From: Candidatus Aegiribacteria sp.
Lineage (GTDB): Bacteria; Fermentibacterota; Fermentibacteria; Fermentibacterales; JCC-6
NCBI GenBank assembly: GCA_030600545.1
Contig: JAUVLV010000006.1
Location: 1 to 64,000, forward strand
Reading direction: 5' to 3'
DNA: 64,000 nucleotides
Shown: positions 1 through 9,592 of the stretch, piece by piece
Layout: every line of letters starts with the position of its first letter
Position numbering within the stretch: the stretch's first letter is position 1
The notes under the pieces: model-generated
What the model saw: only the letters and a program-made list of their open reading frames with translations
What the model was told of the DNA's origin: nothing
Databases searched by the model: none
Made by a program: the position numbers and the translations under genes

Positions 1-10
1 ACACAGCGAG

Positions 11-1378
11 ATGCCTTCATACAGCTATGGAAGTTTTGTAGGTGACTATTATTACGCCTGTATTACAGGCGCTGACGATTTCCCTGAAATCGCTGTAGGA
101 AGACTCACGGGTGACTCGGCACAGATAGTTCACCAGGTAGATAAGATCATCGGAGGCTACATGAACTACGACTTCGATGGCAGGTATACAACCGATGTTA
201 CTCCCAGCGAAACCATCCTTGCCGCCCACCAGGAGCTGTATCCAGATAAGTATACCCTGTGCTGCAACCAGATCGCGGCGTACCCGTACAGCCTCATCGA
301 TATGACCTTCAACAAGGTTTATCCCTATGAAGGCGGAACGGCCGCAATGGTATCGGAAGGTATAAACAACGATATGGGTACAGTTACCTACAGAGGGCAC
401 GGGAACACAACCTCCTGGACATGGTCTCCCGGCTGGAACGCCACTAACATCAACGATCTGACGAACACTTTCATGCCCTTCGTTTTCAACATCGCATGTC
501 TCTGCGGTTCGTATACCGGTTCGGGAACGTGCCTTGCTGAAGCATGGCAGTGGGCCGATCACGGTTCCAGCGGGAACCTTGCCGCTACCGATCCTTCCTT
601 TACCAACACAAACCATACTTATATAAAGGAGATTTACAAGGCAATCTACGACACCGGATCCTTCCGCGTCGGCGAGGGAATAAACATCTCTACCGTCATT
701 ATAATTAACGATTTTGGCCCCTACGGCATCGCCAACGCGAGAATGTACGTATGGTTCGGAGACCCGGCAATCGATACCTGGACATTCGATACCATTACTG
801 AGCCCGGTGTGCTTGAGATATCACCTCCCGCAAGCATTCCTCCGGGGAACTCGGATGTCACCGTTACCGTTACAGATGATGGTTCCCCTGTGGAGGGTGT
901 CAATGTTACCCTTACCGACGGCGTTGATAATTACGGTACCGGTATGACCTTTTACGAAGAAGGTACAACCGATTTTTCGGGAGAGGTCGCTATTAACATC
1001 ATTGCTCCGTCAAGCGGAACCGTACATATCGGAGCTTTCCTTCATGACTACAGATACGACATCACGGAAGTAGTAATCGGTACTGGTTTTGCCGGGTCAG
1101 ATGGGTCATCATCCGTCCTTTCACTTGACAGGCCTTACCCTAACCCGATAGTTGCGAACGCGTCTCTTGGATTCAGTATTCCGACCGCCGGAAGAGTTAA
1201 ACTCGCGGTATACGATGTATCGGGACGAATGGTTGAAACTATCCTTGACGGCGCTGTTGAATCGGGAATCCATAATGTACAGTGGGCTCCGGGGGCTGAA
1301 ATAGCCAGTGGCGTCTACTTCATCAGGCTTTCAACCGAGAACGGAACCCTCACCCGGCAGGCTATGGTCATAAGATAG
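11..1378 (+). CDS. Gingipain-like C25 family cysteine peptidase with C-terminal FlgD/T9SS-like sorting domain (5' end probably outside window)
   Basis: C25-like motifs (DDFPEIAVGRLTGDS, YRGHGNTTSWTW, FNIACLCGSY); C-terminal YPNPIVANASLGFSI..VYDVSGRMV..GVYFIRL; frame open to the window edge. Confidence 0.85.
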   Translation: MPSYSYGSFVGDYYYACITGADDFPEIAVGRLTGDSAQIVHQVDKIIGGYMNYDFDGRYTTDVTPSETILAAHQELYPDKYTLCCNQIAAYPYSLIDMTFNKVYPYEGGTAAMVSEGINNDMGTVTYRGHGNTTSWTWSPGWNATNINDLTNTFMPFVFNIACLCGSYTGSGTCLAEAWQWADHGSSGNLAATDPSFTNTNHTYIKEIYKAIYDTGSFRVGEGINISTVIIINDFGPYGIANARMYVWFGDPAIDTWTFDTITEPGVLEISPPASIPPGNSDVTVTVTDDGSPVEGVNVTLTDGVDNYGTGMTFYEEGTTDFSGEVAINIIAPSSGTVHIGAFLHDYRYDITEVVIGTGFAGSDGSSSVLSLDRPYPNPIVANASLGFSIPTAGRVKLAVYDVSGRMVETILDGAVESGIHNVQWAPGAEIASGVYFIRLSTENGTLTRQAMVIR

Positions 1379-1405
1379 CAGGCTGACTGCGAAATTTCGA
1401 ACCGA

Positions 1406-1433
1406 AGGCGGGCTTTCAGGGCCCGCCTTTTAT
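1406..1433 (+). terminator. Rho-independent terminator
   Basis: aggcgggc-tttcagg-gcccgcct perfect 8 bp stem followed by tttta, just after the C25 peptidase stop. Confidence 0.8.
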
Positions 1434-1540
1434 TCATTATACCATCCGATTTCCATTTACTGCTGGAGGTTTTCAGCTGCCTGTTGAGGGCGTATACTAA
1501 CGTGTTGATACAATAAGTCCAGTTACCGTGGAGGGGCAAT

Positions 1541-2806
1541 TTGACTGAAGATAAAAATTTCACCAGTGATATCCTGTGGCGGATACTGGATGTTACCCGT
1601 CAGCTCAGTACCCCGATTGAGCTGGACGATATGCTTGTTCTGGTTGTTGACGTTGCCCGTGATGTTTTGAGAGCAGAAAGGGGAACAGTATTCCTTTACG
1701 ATAAGGAAAACCATGAGCTTTTCGCGGAAGTCGGAACGGGGCTGGAGATTGAGGAGATAAGGTTCCCTGCAGATCAGGGAATAGCGGGTATCTGCGCCCG
1801 TACATCCAGTATTGTTAACGTTCCTGACGCTTATTCCCACGAAGGATTCAACCCGGAAATCGACAAAAAGATGGGGTATCGGACCCGATGCATACTGTCG
1901 GTGCCGCTTGTGGGGCTGGACGACTCCCTTGTAGGTGTCCTCCAGCTTATCAACAAAACAGAGGGACCCTTCAACAGTGAGGACGAGAGGGTGGCGGAGG
2001 TTCTGGCCTCCCAGTGCGCCGTTGCACTGCAGAGAGCCAGGCTGCTGCGGGAATACATTATCAAGCAGAAGATCGAACATGACCTGACTCTTGCCAGGGA
2101 GATCCAGAGGGAACTGCTGCCAGACAGCATGCCCGAAATAGAGGGATACGATCTGGCAGGCTGGAACGAACCCGCTGACCAGACCGGTGGCGATATCTTC
2201 GATGCTATCAGTTTTGACCATGGAAAGGTTTTGCTTCTTCTTGCCGACGCGTCCGGGCACGGGCTAGGTCCTGCCCTTTCTGTAACCCAGTTTCTGGCAA
2301 TGGTAAGGATAGCTTTCCGTCTTCAGAGTAACCTTTTCGACCTCCATAGCCATACGAATAATCAGCTTGTGGAAGACCTTACGGCGGAACGATTCATTAC
2401 AGCCTTTATCGGCCTGCTGGAGGCTGAGTATAACACCATCATCTACCATGCCTGCGGCCAGGCACCATTGCTGCATTACCACAACTTGACCGGGGAAGTG
2501 GATGTTCTCGCTGCCTCGGCACTACCCTTAGGTATAATGCCGGATATTCCCCTTGAGGCCCCGGATCCCATTCGTATGAAGAAAGGGGATATATTTGCTC
2601 TTATCTCCGATGGTATCTTTGAACAGGTAGATAATGCAGGAGAGCAGTTCGGCGTGGAAAGAACCATTAATTTGATTCGCGAAAACAGTATGCTTCGCAT
2701 GAATGAAGTCGTTAAAAAAATATACTCAGCGGTTGTCCTGCACGCGGGCAAAGCCGTTCAAGACGATGATATGACCATCGTTCTCGTAAAGCGGGACACG
2801 AATTGA
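1541..2806 (+). CDS. GAF domain - PP2C/SpoIIE (RsbU-like) serine phosphatase, TTG start
   Basis: GAF-like N-terminus (ERGTVFLYDKENHELFAEVGTGLE), linker EHDLTLAREIQRELLPDSMPE, SpoIIE motifs GGDIFDAI, LLLADASGHGLGPAL, GDIFALISDGIFEQ. Confidence 0.9.
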   Translation: MTEDKNFTSDILWRILDVTRQLSTPIELDDMLVLVVDVARDVLRAERGTVFLYDKENHELFAEVGTGLEIEEIRFPADQGIAGICARTSSIVNVPDAYSHEGFNPEIDKKMGYRTRCILSVPLVGLDDSLVGVLQLINKTEGPFNSEDERVAEVLASQCAVALQRARLLREYIIKQKIEHDLTLAREIQRELLPDSMPEIEGYDLAGWNEPADQTGGDIFDAISFDHGKVLLLLADASGHGLGPALSVTQFLAMVRIAFRLQSNLFDLHSHTNNQLVEDLTAERFITAFIGLLEAEYNTIIYHACGQAPLLHYHNLTGEVDVLAASALPLGIMPDIPLEAPDPIRMKKGDIFALISDGIFEQVDNAGEQFGVERTINLIRENSMLRMNEVVKKIYSAVVLHAGKAVQDDDMTIVLVKRDTN

Positions 2807-2861
2807 ATTTATTGAGGGCTTGACCCGGATACTAATATTTCCGATGTTTGCTCTGTCGTTT

Positions 2862-2955
2862 GCTGCGCAACTTATTACGCAGCCCGAAGTGACGCCAGTC
2901 ACCGGACCGGAAACGATTTACAGATATTCTAAGGTATGCTCCTTCCGGTCGGGTG
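2862..2955 (+). promoter_or_regulatory. Candidate structured 5' leader of rpsF (S6:S18-type autoregulatory RNA)
   Basis: gctgcg/cgcagc hairpin (2862-2883), then a long helix caccggaccggaa (2900-2912) pairing with ttccggtcgggtg (2943-2955), 12 of 13 bp, with CCG elements, ~40 nt before the rpsF start. Confidence 0.5.
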
Positions 2956-2994
2956 AAAATAGCGTTTAACCCGGTTCAGGAAGGAGTTACTGAT

Positions 2995-3348
2995 TTGCGA
3001 GACTATGAAACCGTAATACTCTGGAGTGCCAGCATCCCCGAGGGTGATATCGAAAAGGAACACGATCGTGTTGTCAAGATCATCAAGGATGATGGAGGTA
3101 CGTACAATGGCTCTGACAAATGGAGTCGACGAATTCTGGCCTATCCCATAAAGAAACAGACCGAGGGGATCTACCATTTTCTTAAATGGACCGGCGGCAG
3201 CGATACTACAGGTGCAATAAGTAAGCATCTGAAGATCCATGACAGCTGCCTCAGGTATCTTACCCTTAGAACTGACCTCAAAGAACCTGCTCCCCTGGAT
3301 TCACTTGATGATAATGAAGCAGAGGACATGGAGAGCGAGGATAATTAA
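2995..3348 (+). CDS. rpsF: 30S ribosomal protein S6 (TTG start at 2995 after aaggag RBS)
   Basis: LRDYETVILWSASIPEGDIEKEHDRVVKIIKDDGG...WSRRILAYPIKKQTEGIYHFLKW; followed by ssb and rpsR. Confidence 0.93.
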   Translation: MRDYETVILWSASIPEGDIEKEHDRVVKIIKDDGGTYNGSDKWSRRILAYPIKKQTEGIYHFLKWTGGSDTTGAISKHLKIHDSCLRYLTLRTDLKEPAPLDSLDDNEAEDMESEDN

Positions 3349-3806
3349 TGGAACTGAGAATGCCCAGTATCAATAAGGTTATAATTTCCGGAAATCTTGT
3401 ACGTGACCCCGATACAAGAATACTGGAGAACGGAACACATCTTGCCAAAATGTCCATTGCGAATAACCAGCGATACCGCGACAGGAGTGGAGAATGGCAG
3501 GAAAAAACATGCTACGTCAATATAGTCGCATGGAGAAAAACTGCAGAACTGGTAAGCGAATTCTGCAGAAAGGGTTCCCCTGTACTGGTTGAGGGGGAAC
3601 TGAATTACAATTCCTGGGAAGACAGGGATGGCAATAAAAGAAGCAGGCTGGAAGTGAATGCAAGGAGAATACAGTTTCTCGAGAAGAAGGGTCAGAATTC
3701 TTCCTATAGAGACGATTCTACTGGACAATCCAGCAGTGATTTCAGTGATAACGAACACAATTCCGCGCCTGATTCAATGGCGCCGGATGACGATATCCCG
3801 TTCTAA
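3348..3806 (+). CDS. ssb: Single-stranded DNA-binding protein
   Basis: INKVIISGNLVRDPDTRILENGTHLAKMSIANNQRYRD...FCRKGSPVLVEGELNYNSWEDRDGNKRSRLEV; acidic DDDIPF C-terminal tip. Confidence 0.95.
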   Translation: MELRMPSINKVIISGNLVRDPDTRILENGTHLAKMSIANNQRYRDRSGEWQEKTCYVNIVAWRKTAELVSEFCRKGSPVLVEGELNYNSWEDRDGNKRSRLEVNARRIQFLEKKGQNSSYRDDSTGQSSSDFSDNEHNSAPDSMAPDDDIPF

Positions 3807-3811
3807 TCAGT

Positions 3812-4165
3812 ATGACTGTCCCCCATGAAACACCTGAACTGAATTACATTGTCCTTACCGGACGGATTATGAGAAAAGGTGACCTTAAATCTTCCAGTTA
3901 CGGAATTTTTGTAATCAGGTTCGATTTGGAAAACTACGTTTCGTACGATGATTCAAGCTCAGGAGAAGATAAGAAAACCTACATCATCTGTGTTGAGGCC
4001 TGGGGAAACCTCGCGGAAAGAATTGACCGAAGCATTTCGAATGGAATGTTCGTATTGGTCGAGGGCAGTCTCGTTAGCAGATCCTACGAAGATAGATCAA
4101 AAGGATTACACCATAGAATGATCGTAAAGGCATCCGACGTAACAGCGTTAGAAACCGGATCATAA
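3812..4165 (+). CDS. Second, short SSB-like OB-fold protein lacking the DDDIPF tip
   Basis: NYIVLTGRIMRKGDLKSS...VEAWGNLAERIDRSISNGMFVLVEGSLVSRSYEDRSK; tandem after ssb; ends ...DVTALETGS. Confidence 0.8.
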   Translation: MTVPHETPELNYIVLTGRIMRKGDLKSSSYGIFVIRFDLENYVSYDDSSSGEDKKTYIICVEAWGNLAERIDRSISNGMFVLVEGSLVSRSYEDRSKGLHHRMIVKASDVTALETGS

Positions 4166-4189
4166 AGACCGTCAGGAGGAATCGATTAA

Positions 4190-4444
4190 GTGGCAAAGAA
4201 AAGAATGAAAAAGAAGAGCAGCAAGTTCGGACGTAAAAAGAAATGCCGTTTCTGTGCAAATCCGAATCTGGAAATATCGTACAAGAGTGAAAGGATGCTG
4301 CAGAGGTACGTTTCGGACAGGGGAAAAATTGTAGCAAGGCGGGTTACGGGCAACTGTGCAAAACACCAGAGAATGGTTGCAAACTCCATCAAGGTTGCGC
4401 GGTTCCTTGCCCTTGTTCCCTACGTTAGAGAACACTACAGATAA
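4190..4444 (+). CDS. rpsR: 30S ribosomal protein S18 (GTG start)
   Basis: [63 protein letters not shown]. Confidence 0.96.
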   Translation: MAKKRMKKKSSKFGRKKKCRFCANPNLEISYKSERMLQRYVSDRGKIVARRVTGNCAKHQRMVANSIKVARFLALVPYVREHYR

Positions 4445-4462
4445 ACCTGCAGCATACCTGAG

Positions 4463-5335
4463 ATGCAAAAGACGTCGGGAGGAGCAGGAAACGGATTCTT
4501 CGGTATCATCGCCGTTGGGATCATTCTTGTTCTCATGGGGGTTCCATTCGTTGGAATGACCGTAATGTCAGTCATGATGGTAGACCGGGAGTCAAAATTC
4601 GGTCTGCCTATGGCGCTTGCAACTCTCTTTGTAGTTTTTCTAATTTCCGACTTCACAGGCGCTCTTATCGCGGCAACCGGGTCAGGAATTATCGTTGCCC
4701 TTATAAGGTCCGGCAGAAGCTTCAGGTTCTCCCTGACAGCAGCTGCGGCAGCTACGGCACTGGCCTGTATTTTCGGTACACTGCTGCTTCTTCAGCAGTC
4801 CCTGTTATCCTTCGAAAATGTTCAGGCTCTCATGCAGCTCTATAATTCAGCGGGAATGAGTTCATCCGAAATATTTTTCGTAATGGACATGTTGATTTAT
4901 TTACTGCCGGCCCTTCTTGCGTTGTGGGCTGTGGCCGGTGTTATCACTTCCGCAGTGGCTGCCAGGCTTATATGCAGAAGGAGAGGGATATGGCCGGCTC
5001 TGCCCGGAGAAGATTCCCTCCGTCTCGGACTGCTTCCCGCCTGGATACTGATAGCGTCCCTGGCATTGAATATTACCTGCAGCAGTTTTTCCCCATACCT
5101 TCAGCAGGCTGCTGTGAATATATCGATATTCATGATTCTACCCTACTCCGCTGTAGGATTGGCTGTATGCAGAAAATTTCTGTTTTTGTATCCCCAGAGC
5201 TTTCTTCTGGCAGTACTTTTGGGAATAATCTTTCCCCCGATTGCCGTTGGATTGCTCATGATTACCGGTATACTTGATACGTGGTTTGATTTCAGAACAC
5301 GTCTCGAAAGTATAAATGAAAGGAAAAGCTCATAA
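4463..5335 (+). CDS. DUF2232 (YybS-like) polytopic membrane protein
   Basis: Multiple TM segments; conserved position between rpsR and rplI. Confidence 0.7.
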   Translation: MQKTSGGAGNGFFGIIAVGIILVLMGVPFVGMTVMSVMMVDRESKFGLPMALATLFVVFLISDFTGALIAATGSGIIVALIRSGRSFRFSLTAAAAATALACIFGTLLLLQQSLLSFENVQALMQLYNSAGMSSSEIFFVMDMLIYLLPALLALWAVAGVITSAVAARLICRRRGIWPALPGEDSLRLGLLPAWILIASLALNITCSSFSPYLQQAAVNISIFMILPYSAVGLAVCRKFLFLYPQSFLLAVLLGIIFPPIAVGLLMITGILDTWFDFRTRLESINERKSS

Positions 5336-5787
5336 TGAAAGTACTACTTATCAAAAGTGTGGAAGACCTCGGCCTTGGGGGTGATGTTGTTGATGTAGCC
5401 GATGGATATGCAAGGAATTACCTGTTTCCCAGGAATTTTGCGATTAAAGCAACTCCCGCAGCTGTCAAATCAACCGAAATCTACAGGACAAAAGCCCTGA
5501 AAGAACAGGCAAGAATAAACGAGGAATCTCAGCAATTCGCGAAGAAGCTCAAGGATTTTGTTGTAGAGATTACAGCAGCAGCGGATGACACCGGGCATCT
5601 TTACGGAAGTGTCAACGAAAGGAACATTTGCGAGTCTATCAATGAATCAGGTTTCGATATAGATGTTGAGCAGGTGCTACTCAGCGAACACCTTAAATCA
5701 ACAGGAGAGTATCCTGTTCCCATCAAGATCTACGGAGACATCCGTGCAGACATACTGGTCAGGATCCTCCCCGAAGAGGAAGAATAA
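5335..5787 (+). CDS. rplI: 50S ribosomal protein L9
   Basis: MKVLLIKSVEDLGLGGDVVDVADGYARNYLFPRNFAIKAT. Confidence 0.97.
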   Translation: MKVLLIKSVEDLGLGGDVVDVADGYARNYLFPRNFAIKATPAAVKSTEIYRTKALKEQARINEESQQFAKKLKDFVVEITAAADDTGHLYGSVNERNICESINESGFDIDVEQVLLSEHLKSTGEYPVPIKIYGDIRADILVRILPEEEE

Positions 5788-5792
5788 CCACT

Positions 5793-6806
5793 TTGCGGAT
5801 TCTTGCCGTAGAAACATCCTGCGATGATACAGCGGTTGCGCTGCTTGATGGATGCAGAGCAATCGCTGAACGCATTTACCGCCAGGAAATACACTCAAAA
5901 CACGGAGGTATTGTTCCTGAACTGGCTTCACGTAAGCATATGCAAATTCTCCCGGGTCTTGTCGAAGAAGTTCTTCGTGCCGGGGGAGTGAAAAGTTTTG
6001 AAGAAATCGATGCCTTTGCCGCAACAACGGGTCCGGGGCTGACGGGATCTTTGCTTGTGGGCCTTGCCTGGACCAAGGCGGCAGCATGGGCTTCCGGCAA
6101 ACCCTTCCTGGGGATAAATCACCTGGCGGCACATTTGTATATTCATTATGGAGGAAAGAGACAGGTGGTATTTCCCGCTGCAGCCCTTCTCGTTTCCGGC
6201 GGTCATACCAGCCTTTTCAGAATGAACTCGTGGGAAGATATTCTTCTTCTTGGTTCAACAAGAGATGACGCTGCGGGAGAAGCTTTTGACAAAACAGCAA
6301 AGCTTGCGGGACTGGGCTATCCGGGTGGTGCCGCTCTTGATCTTGCCGCTGACAGGGGTGACCCCGAGAAGGTTTCCCTTCCATCCCCAATAGCTGATCC
6401 GTCGATACCGGAATTCAGCTTCAGTGGTCTTAAAACAGCGGCTAAATTGCTCTGGGAGAAGGGAACAGATCGGAACGACCTTGCGGCTTCGTTCAGGAAA
6501 ACCGTTGCTAATCTACTGGTATCGAAACTGATGTACCAGTGTGAAAAGCACAAAATGAAAAGTGTAATCGCAGCCGGTGGTGTTACGGCCAACAGCCTTC
6601 TCAGGCAGATTCTTAGGGAAGAATGTTCCGAAAAAAACCTGAACCTGTTTCTTCCGGACAGGGAACATGCAACAGATAATGCTCTTATGGTAGGACGTGC
6701 CGCGGCAGCCATTCTTGAGAAAGATCCTGTGGCGTCTTCTCCGCTTTCATGCAATGCTTTCGCGAGATGGTCGGGGAAAACTCTTTCTCCCATCGGCTGC
6801 TACTGA
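5793..6806 (+). CDS. tsaD: tRNA N6-adenosine threonylcarbamoyltransferase TsaD (TTG start)
   Basis: RILAVETSCDDTAVALLDG; HSKHGGIVPELASRKH; TTGPGLTGSLLVGL; GINHLAAHLYIHY; FSFSGLKTA; AAGGVTANSLLR. Confidence 0.96.
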   Translation: MRILAVETSCDDTAVALLDGCRAIAERIYRQEIHSKHGGIVPELASRKHMQILPGLVEEVLRAGGVKSFEEIDAFAATTGPGLTGSLLVGLAWTKAAAWASGKPFLGINHLAAHLYIHYGGKRQVVFPAAALLVSGGHTSLFRMNSWEDILLLGSTRDDAAGEAFDKTAKLAGLGYPGGAALDLAADRGDPEKVSLPSPIADPSIPEFSFSGLKTAAKLLWEKGTDRNDLAASFRKTVANLLVSKLMYQCEKHKMKSVIAAGGVTANSLLRQILREECSEKNLNLFLPDREHATDNALMVGRAAAAILEKDPVASSPLSCNAFARWSGKTLSPIGCY

Positions 6807-6871
6807 CCTCAGGAGATTAGTACTATATAATATACAATTGACAAAGATATTATTCTTCTGGAGAATATTCT

Positions 6872-7270
6872 ATGACAGCTGATTTTAATACCTACGGTGT
6901 TGACATTGTCAGTATTCAGCGGGTTGAAAAAGCTCTTAAAAGAAGCGGAAAGGCTTTTCTGCAAAGGATATTCAATGGCAAAGAACTGGACATGCAGGAG
7001 GATATCGGTTTTCTTGCAACAAGATTTGCAGCAAAAGAGGCTTTTTTCAAGGCTCTTGGAACAGGGGTTTCAGAGGGAGTACGATGGCATGATTTCCTGC
7101 TTCCCCCCGAAGATAATACCTGTCCGAGTCCTGTTATCAGCGGAAAATCCAGGGAATTGCTCAGAGGCAGCAAAGTTCTTGTAAGCGTCTCCCGGACAGA
7201 AACCACCGCTGTAGCAATTGTTTTACTTGAAGAACAGGGGGAAGTGAATGAAATACTGGGTAATACCTGA
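6872..7270 (+). CDS. acpS: Holo-[acyl-carrier-protein] synthase
   Basis: YGVDIVSIQRVEKAL..RIFNGKELD..LATRFAAKEAFFKALGTG. Confidence 0.92.
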   Translation: MTADFNTYGVDIVSIQRVEKALKRSGKAFLQRIFNGKELDMQEDIGFLATRFAAKEAFFKALGTGVSEGVRWHDFLLPPEDNTCPSPVISGKSRELLRGSKVLVSVSRTETTAVAIVLLEEQGEVNEILGNT

Positions 7271-8795
7271 GGAAATGGCTCAATACGACATGAGGGCAAT
7301 TGAGAGTGGAACTCCCGGAGACGTTCTGATGGAAAAAGCCGGAACTCTGGCAGCGGAGAGAGCCATGAAAATGATTTCTCCCGATCAAGGACCGGTTATT
7401 GTATTTGCGGGGTCGGGAAATAACGGCGGAGATGGTCTTGTTTTAGCAAGAAAACTCCGTGAAAAATCGTACTATGCTCACGTGGTCCTTGTAAGTGCTC
7501 CTGGAAAAAGTCTTTCACACAACTGCCAGACAAACCTGAATCGATTCGTGCAGGATGGAGGCATTGTTATTCCTCTGGACGAGATGAACAGATTGCCTTA
7601 TTCCCCCTCCCTTATAGTCGATGCCCTTCTGGGAACTGGTTTCAGAGGAAAGATCGAGGGAGTATTCGCCGAGTGTCTTGATAAAGCAAGTAATTATAGC
7701 TGCAAAGTACTTGCTGTAGACACCCCTTCCGGTATCAACGGAAGAACGGGAGAAACCGATCCCCATACAGTACCAGCAGATGTAACCGTAACATTTGCCG
7801 CTCCGAAGGCTGGGCTTCTGTTTCCTCCAGGGTGCGGTTATTCAGGAAATATTTTCACAGCTGATATCGGTATTGAAGTAACTAAGATGAAAAATCGCAT
7901 GATCCCCGGGCTGAGTGATATTTACGCACTGCTTCCCGAAAGACCTGTTGACGGAAATAAGGGAACGTTCGGAAAGTTGCTGCTGGTTAGTGGCTCTGAG
8001 ACAATGCCGGGTGCTCCCCAGCTGATGTCACTAGGAGCCCTTCGCTCGGGAGCAGGTCTGGTTACCCTTTCCGTCCCTCTTTCCGCCCATCAGCTCATAG
8101 CAGGACGCATTCCCGAAGTGCTTTCATCGTACTTCCTTCCGGGGGATGCCACGGGAATCCCTGACACTGATAATTTCCAGGCGGCAGCCGCAGGGCCAGG
8201 AATGGGAAACAATCCGGCAACTAAAAAGGTCATAAATCATATACTCAGCCACTGGGACATTCCGCTTGTTCTGGATGCGGATGCCCTTAACGTACTTGAT
8301 AATCCTGTCGCGAATCTGAAAAGGTATCGGGGAAAGCTACTGATCACCCCTCATCCCGGCGAAATGTCAAGACTTATGAAATGCGATCCATCAAATATCG
8401 CCAGCAGGTCCTCAGCGGCTGGTAAGCTGGCCGACGCAGCTGGAATAACAATTGTGCTCAAAGGCAGGCCAACGATGATATTCCATCCAGATAAAGGCTC
8501 CTGCACCATCGCCGCGGGTAACAACGGGCTTGCAACCGGGGGAAGTGGTGATATACTGACGGGAATTATTTCGTCCCTCGTGGCTCAGGGAATGGAACCC
8601 TTCAATGCAGGTATGCTCGGTGTTTACGTACACGGCCTCGCAGCTGATATAGCTATAGAGAATTCTTCCAAAAGATCCCTGATTCCATCGGATATTGCTT
8701 CCTGTCTTGGCCTGGCATTTAATGCAATAGAAAACGGAAAGAACAGTGACCTTCTGACCTCTGGAGGCAAGTGGAACAGTGAGTACATTGATTAG
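7248..8795 (+). CDS. nnr: Bifunctional NAD(P)H-hydrate epimerase / ADP-dependent NAD(P)H-hydrate dehydratase
   Basis: FAGSGNNGGDGLVLARKL; VDALLGTGFRG; VDTPSGINGRTGE; LLITPHPGEMSRL; NNGLATGGSGDILTGIISSLVAQG. Confidence 0.95.
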   Translation: MKYWVIPEEMAQYDMRAIESGTPGDVLMEKAGTLAAERAMKMISPDQGPVIVFAGSGNNGGDGLVLARKLREKSYYAHVVLVSAPGKSLSHNCQTNLNRFVQDGGIVIPLDEMNRLPYSPSLIVDALLGTGFRGKIEGVFAECLDKASNYSCKVLAVDTPSGINGRTGETDPHTVPADVTVTFAAPKAGLLFPPGCGYSGNIFTADIGIEVTKMKNRMIPGLSDIYALLPERPVDGNKGTFGKLLLVSGSETMPGAPQLMSLGALRSGAGLVTLSVPLSAHQLIAGRIPEVLSSYFLPGDATGIPDTDNFQAAAAGPGMGNNPATKKVINHILSHWDIPLVLDADALNVLDNPVANLKRYRGKLLITPHPGEMSRLMKCDPSNIASRSSAAGKLADAAGITIVLKGRPTMIFHPDKGSCTIAAGNNGLATGGSGDILTGIISSLVAQGMEPFNAGMLGVYVHGLAADIAIENSSKRSLIPSDIASCLGLAFNAIENGKNSDLLTSGGKWNSEYID

Positions 8796-9342
8796 CCGGA
8801 AAAAAGCCCTTGAATTACTTGAAGAGAATCTCAGCAACAGGAACCTCATACGTCACTGCCTGGCGTCCGAAGCCGTTATGCGCAGGCTTGCGGAGGACAG
8901 GGGAGAGGATCAGGATATCTGGGGTACTACCGGTCTTCTGCATGACCTTGACTACGAAAAAACCGCTGATAACCCCGCTAAACACGGTCTTGTTACCGCT
9001 GAAATGCTTGAGGGGCAGCTCCCGGAAGAATCGATAAATGCTATAAAAGCACATAATTATGAGAATAACGGTATCGAGAGAGTTTCTAATCTGGATTATC
9101 TTCTCGCCGCAGGAGAGTCAATAACCGGTCTGATAGTTGCAGTTGCCCTGGTTTACCCCGGGAAGAAACTTCAGCCTGTAAAATTGAAATCAGTTACAAA
9201 GAGAATGAAAATGGCCGCCTTCGCCCGATCGGTTCCCAGAGAAACCATCAAAGATTGCTCCAGGGCCGGATACGAACTGAACGAATTTATTCGCCTTTCC
9301 CTTGAAGCAATGAAGGGGATAGCTTCGGAAATAGGCCTTTAA
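8779..9342 (+). CDS. HD domain-containing protein
   Basis: LIRHCLASEAVMRRLAEDRGEDQDIWGTTGLLHDLDYEKTADNPAKHG; GTG start overlaps nnr. Confidence 0.85.
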   Translation: MSTLISRKKALELLEENLSNRNLIRHCLASEAVMRRLAEDRGEDQDIWGTTGLLHDLDYEKTADNPAKHGLVTAEMLEGQLPEESINAIKAHNYENNGIERVSNLDYLLAAGESITGLIVAVALVYPGKKLQPVKLKSVTKRMKMAAFARSVPRETIKDCSRAGYELNEFIRLSLEAMKGIASEIGL

Positions 9343-9460
9343 CGACAAACGTCCTGTAACTGCTGTTTGAATTCCTCTAATTTCATCTGTTCCATATCAA
9401 CATCCCAGTAAATGTAACTGCACCATATCAGCGTTACAACAGTAATAGTGTACATATTCT

Positions 9461-9507
9461 TGTCAAGTCACATCGTCTTGACAGTTAAATAGCTTAATTA
9501 ATATGAT
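9461..9507 (+). promoter_or_regulatory. Sigma70-like promoter with inverted-repeat operator candidate upstream of the ORF6N gene
   Basis: TTGACA (9478-9483), 18 nt, TATGAT (9502-9507); tgtcaag (9461-9467) / cttgaca (9477-9483) inverted repeat overlaps the -35. Confidence 0.5.
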
Positions 9508-9592
9508 ATTGCTTAGTAGGTACATTATGCAAGCATCGAGATATGTTGCAGTTACATAATCATTGTTCTCCGATAGAGCAGAAAGGAAATAA

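Noticed and set aside
1523-2260. Long antisense ORFs opposite the SpoIIE phosphatase, and similar ORFs elsewhere in the track
   Set aside because: They overlap strongly supported genes and show no recognisable domain; typical shadow ORFs.
2953-2994. GTG at 2953 as the rpsF start
   Set aside because: It would sit inside the leader helix; TTG at 2995 gives the normal S6 N-terminus and has an AAGGAG RBS.
9431-9440. GCGTTACAAC as a fifth clear attC core
   Set aside because: Only a 5 bp TAACG/CGTTA outer pairing was found; the flanks do not form the L-stem with extra bases. Kept only as a weak boundary hint.
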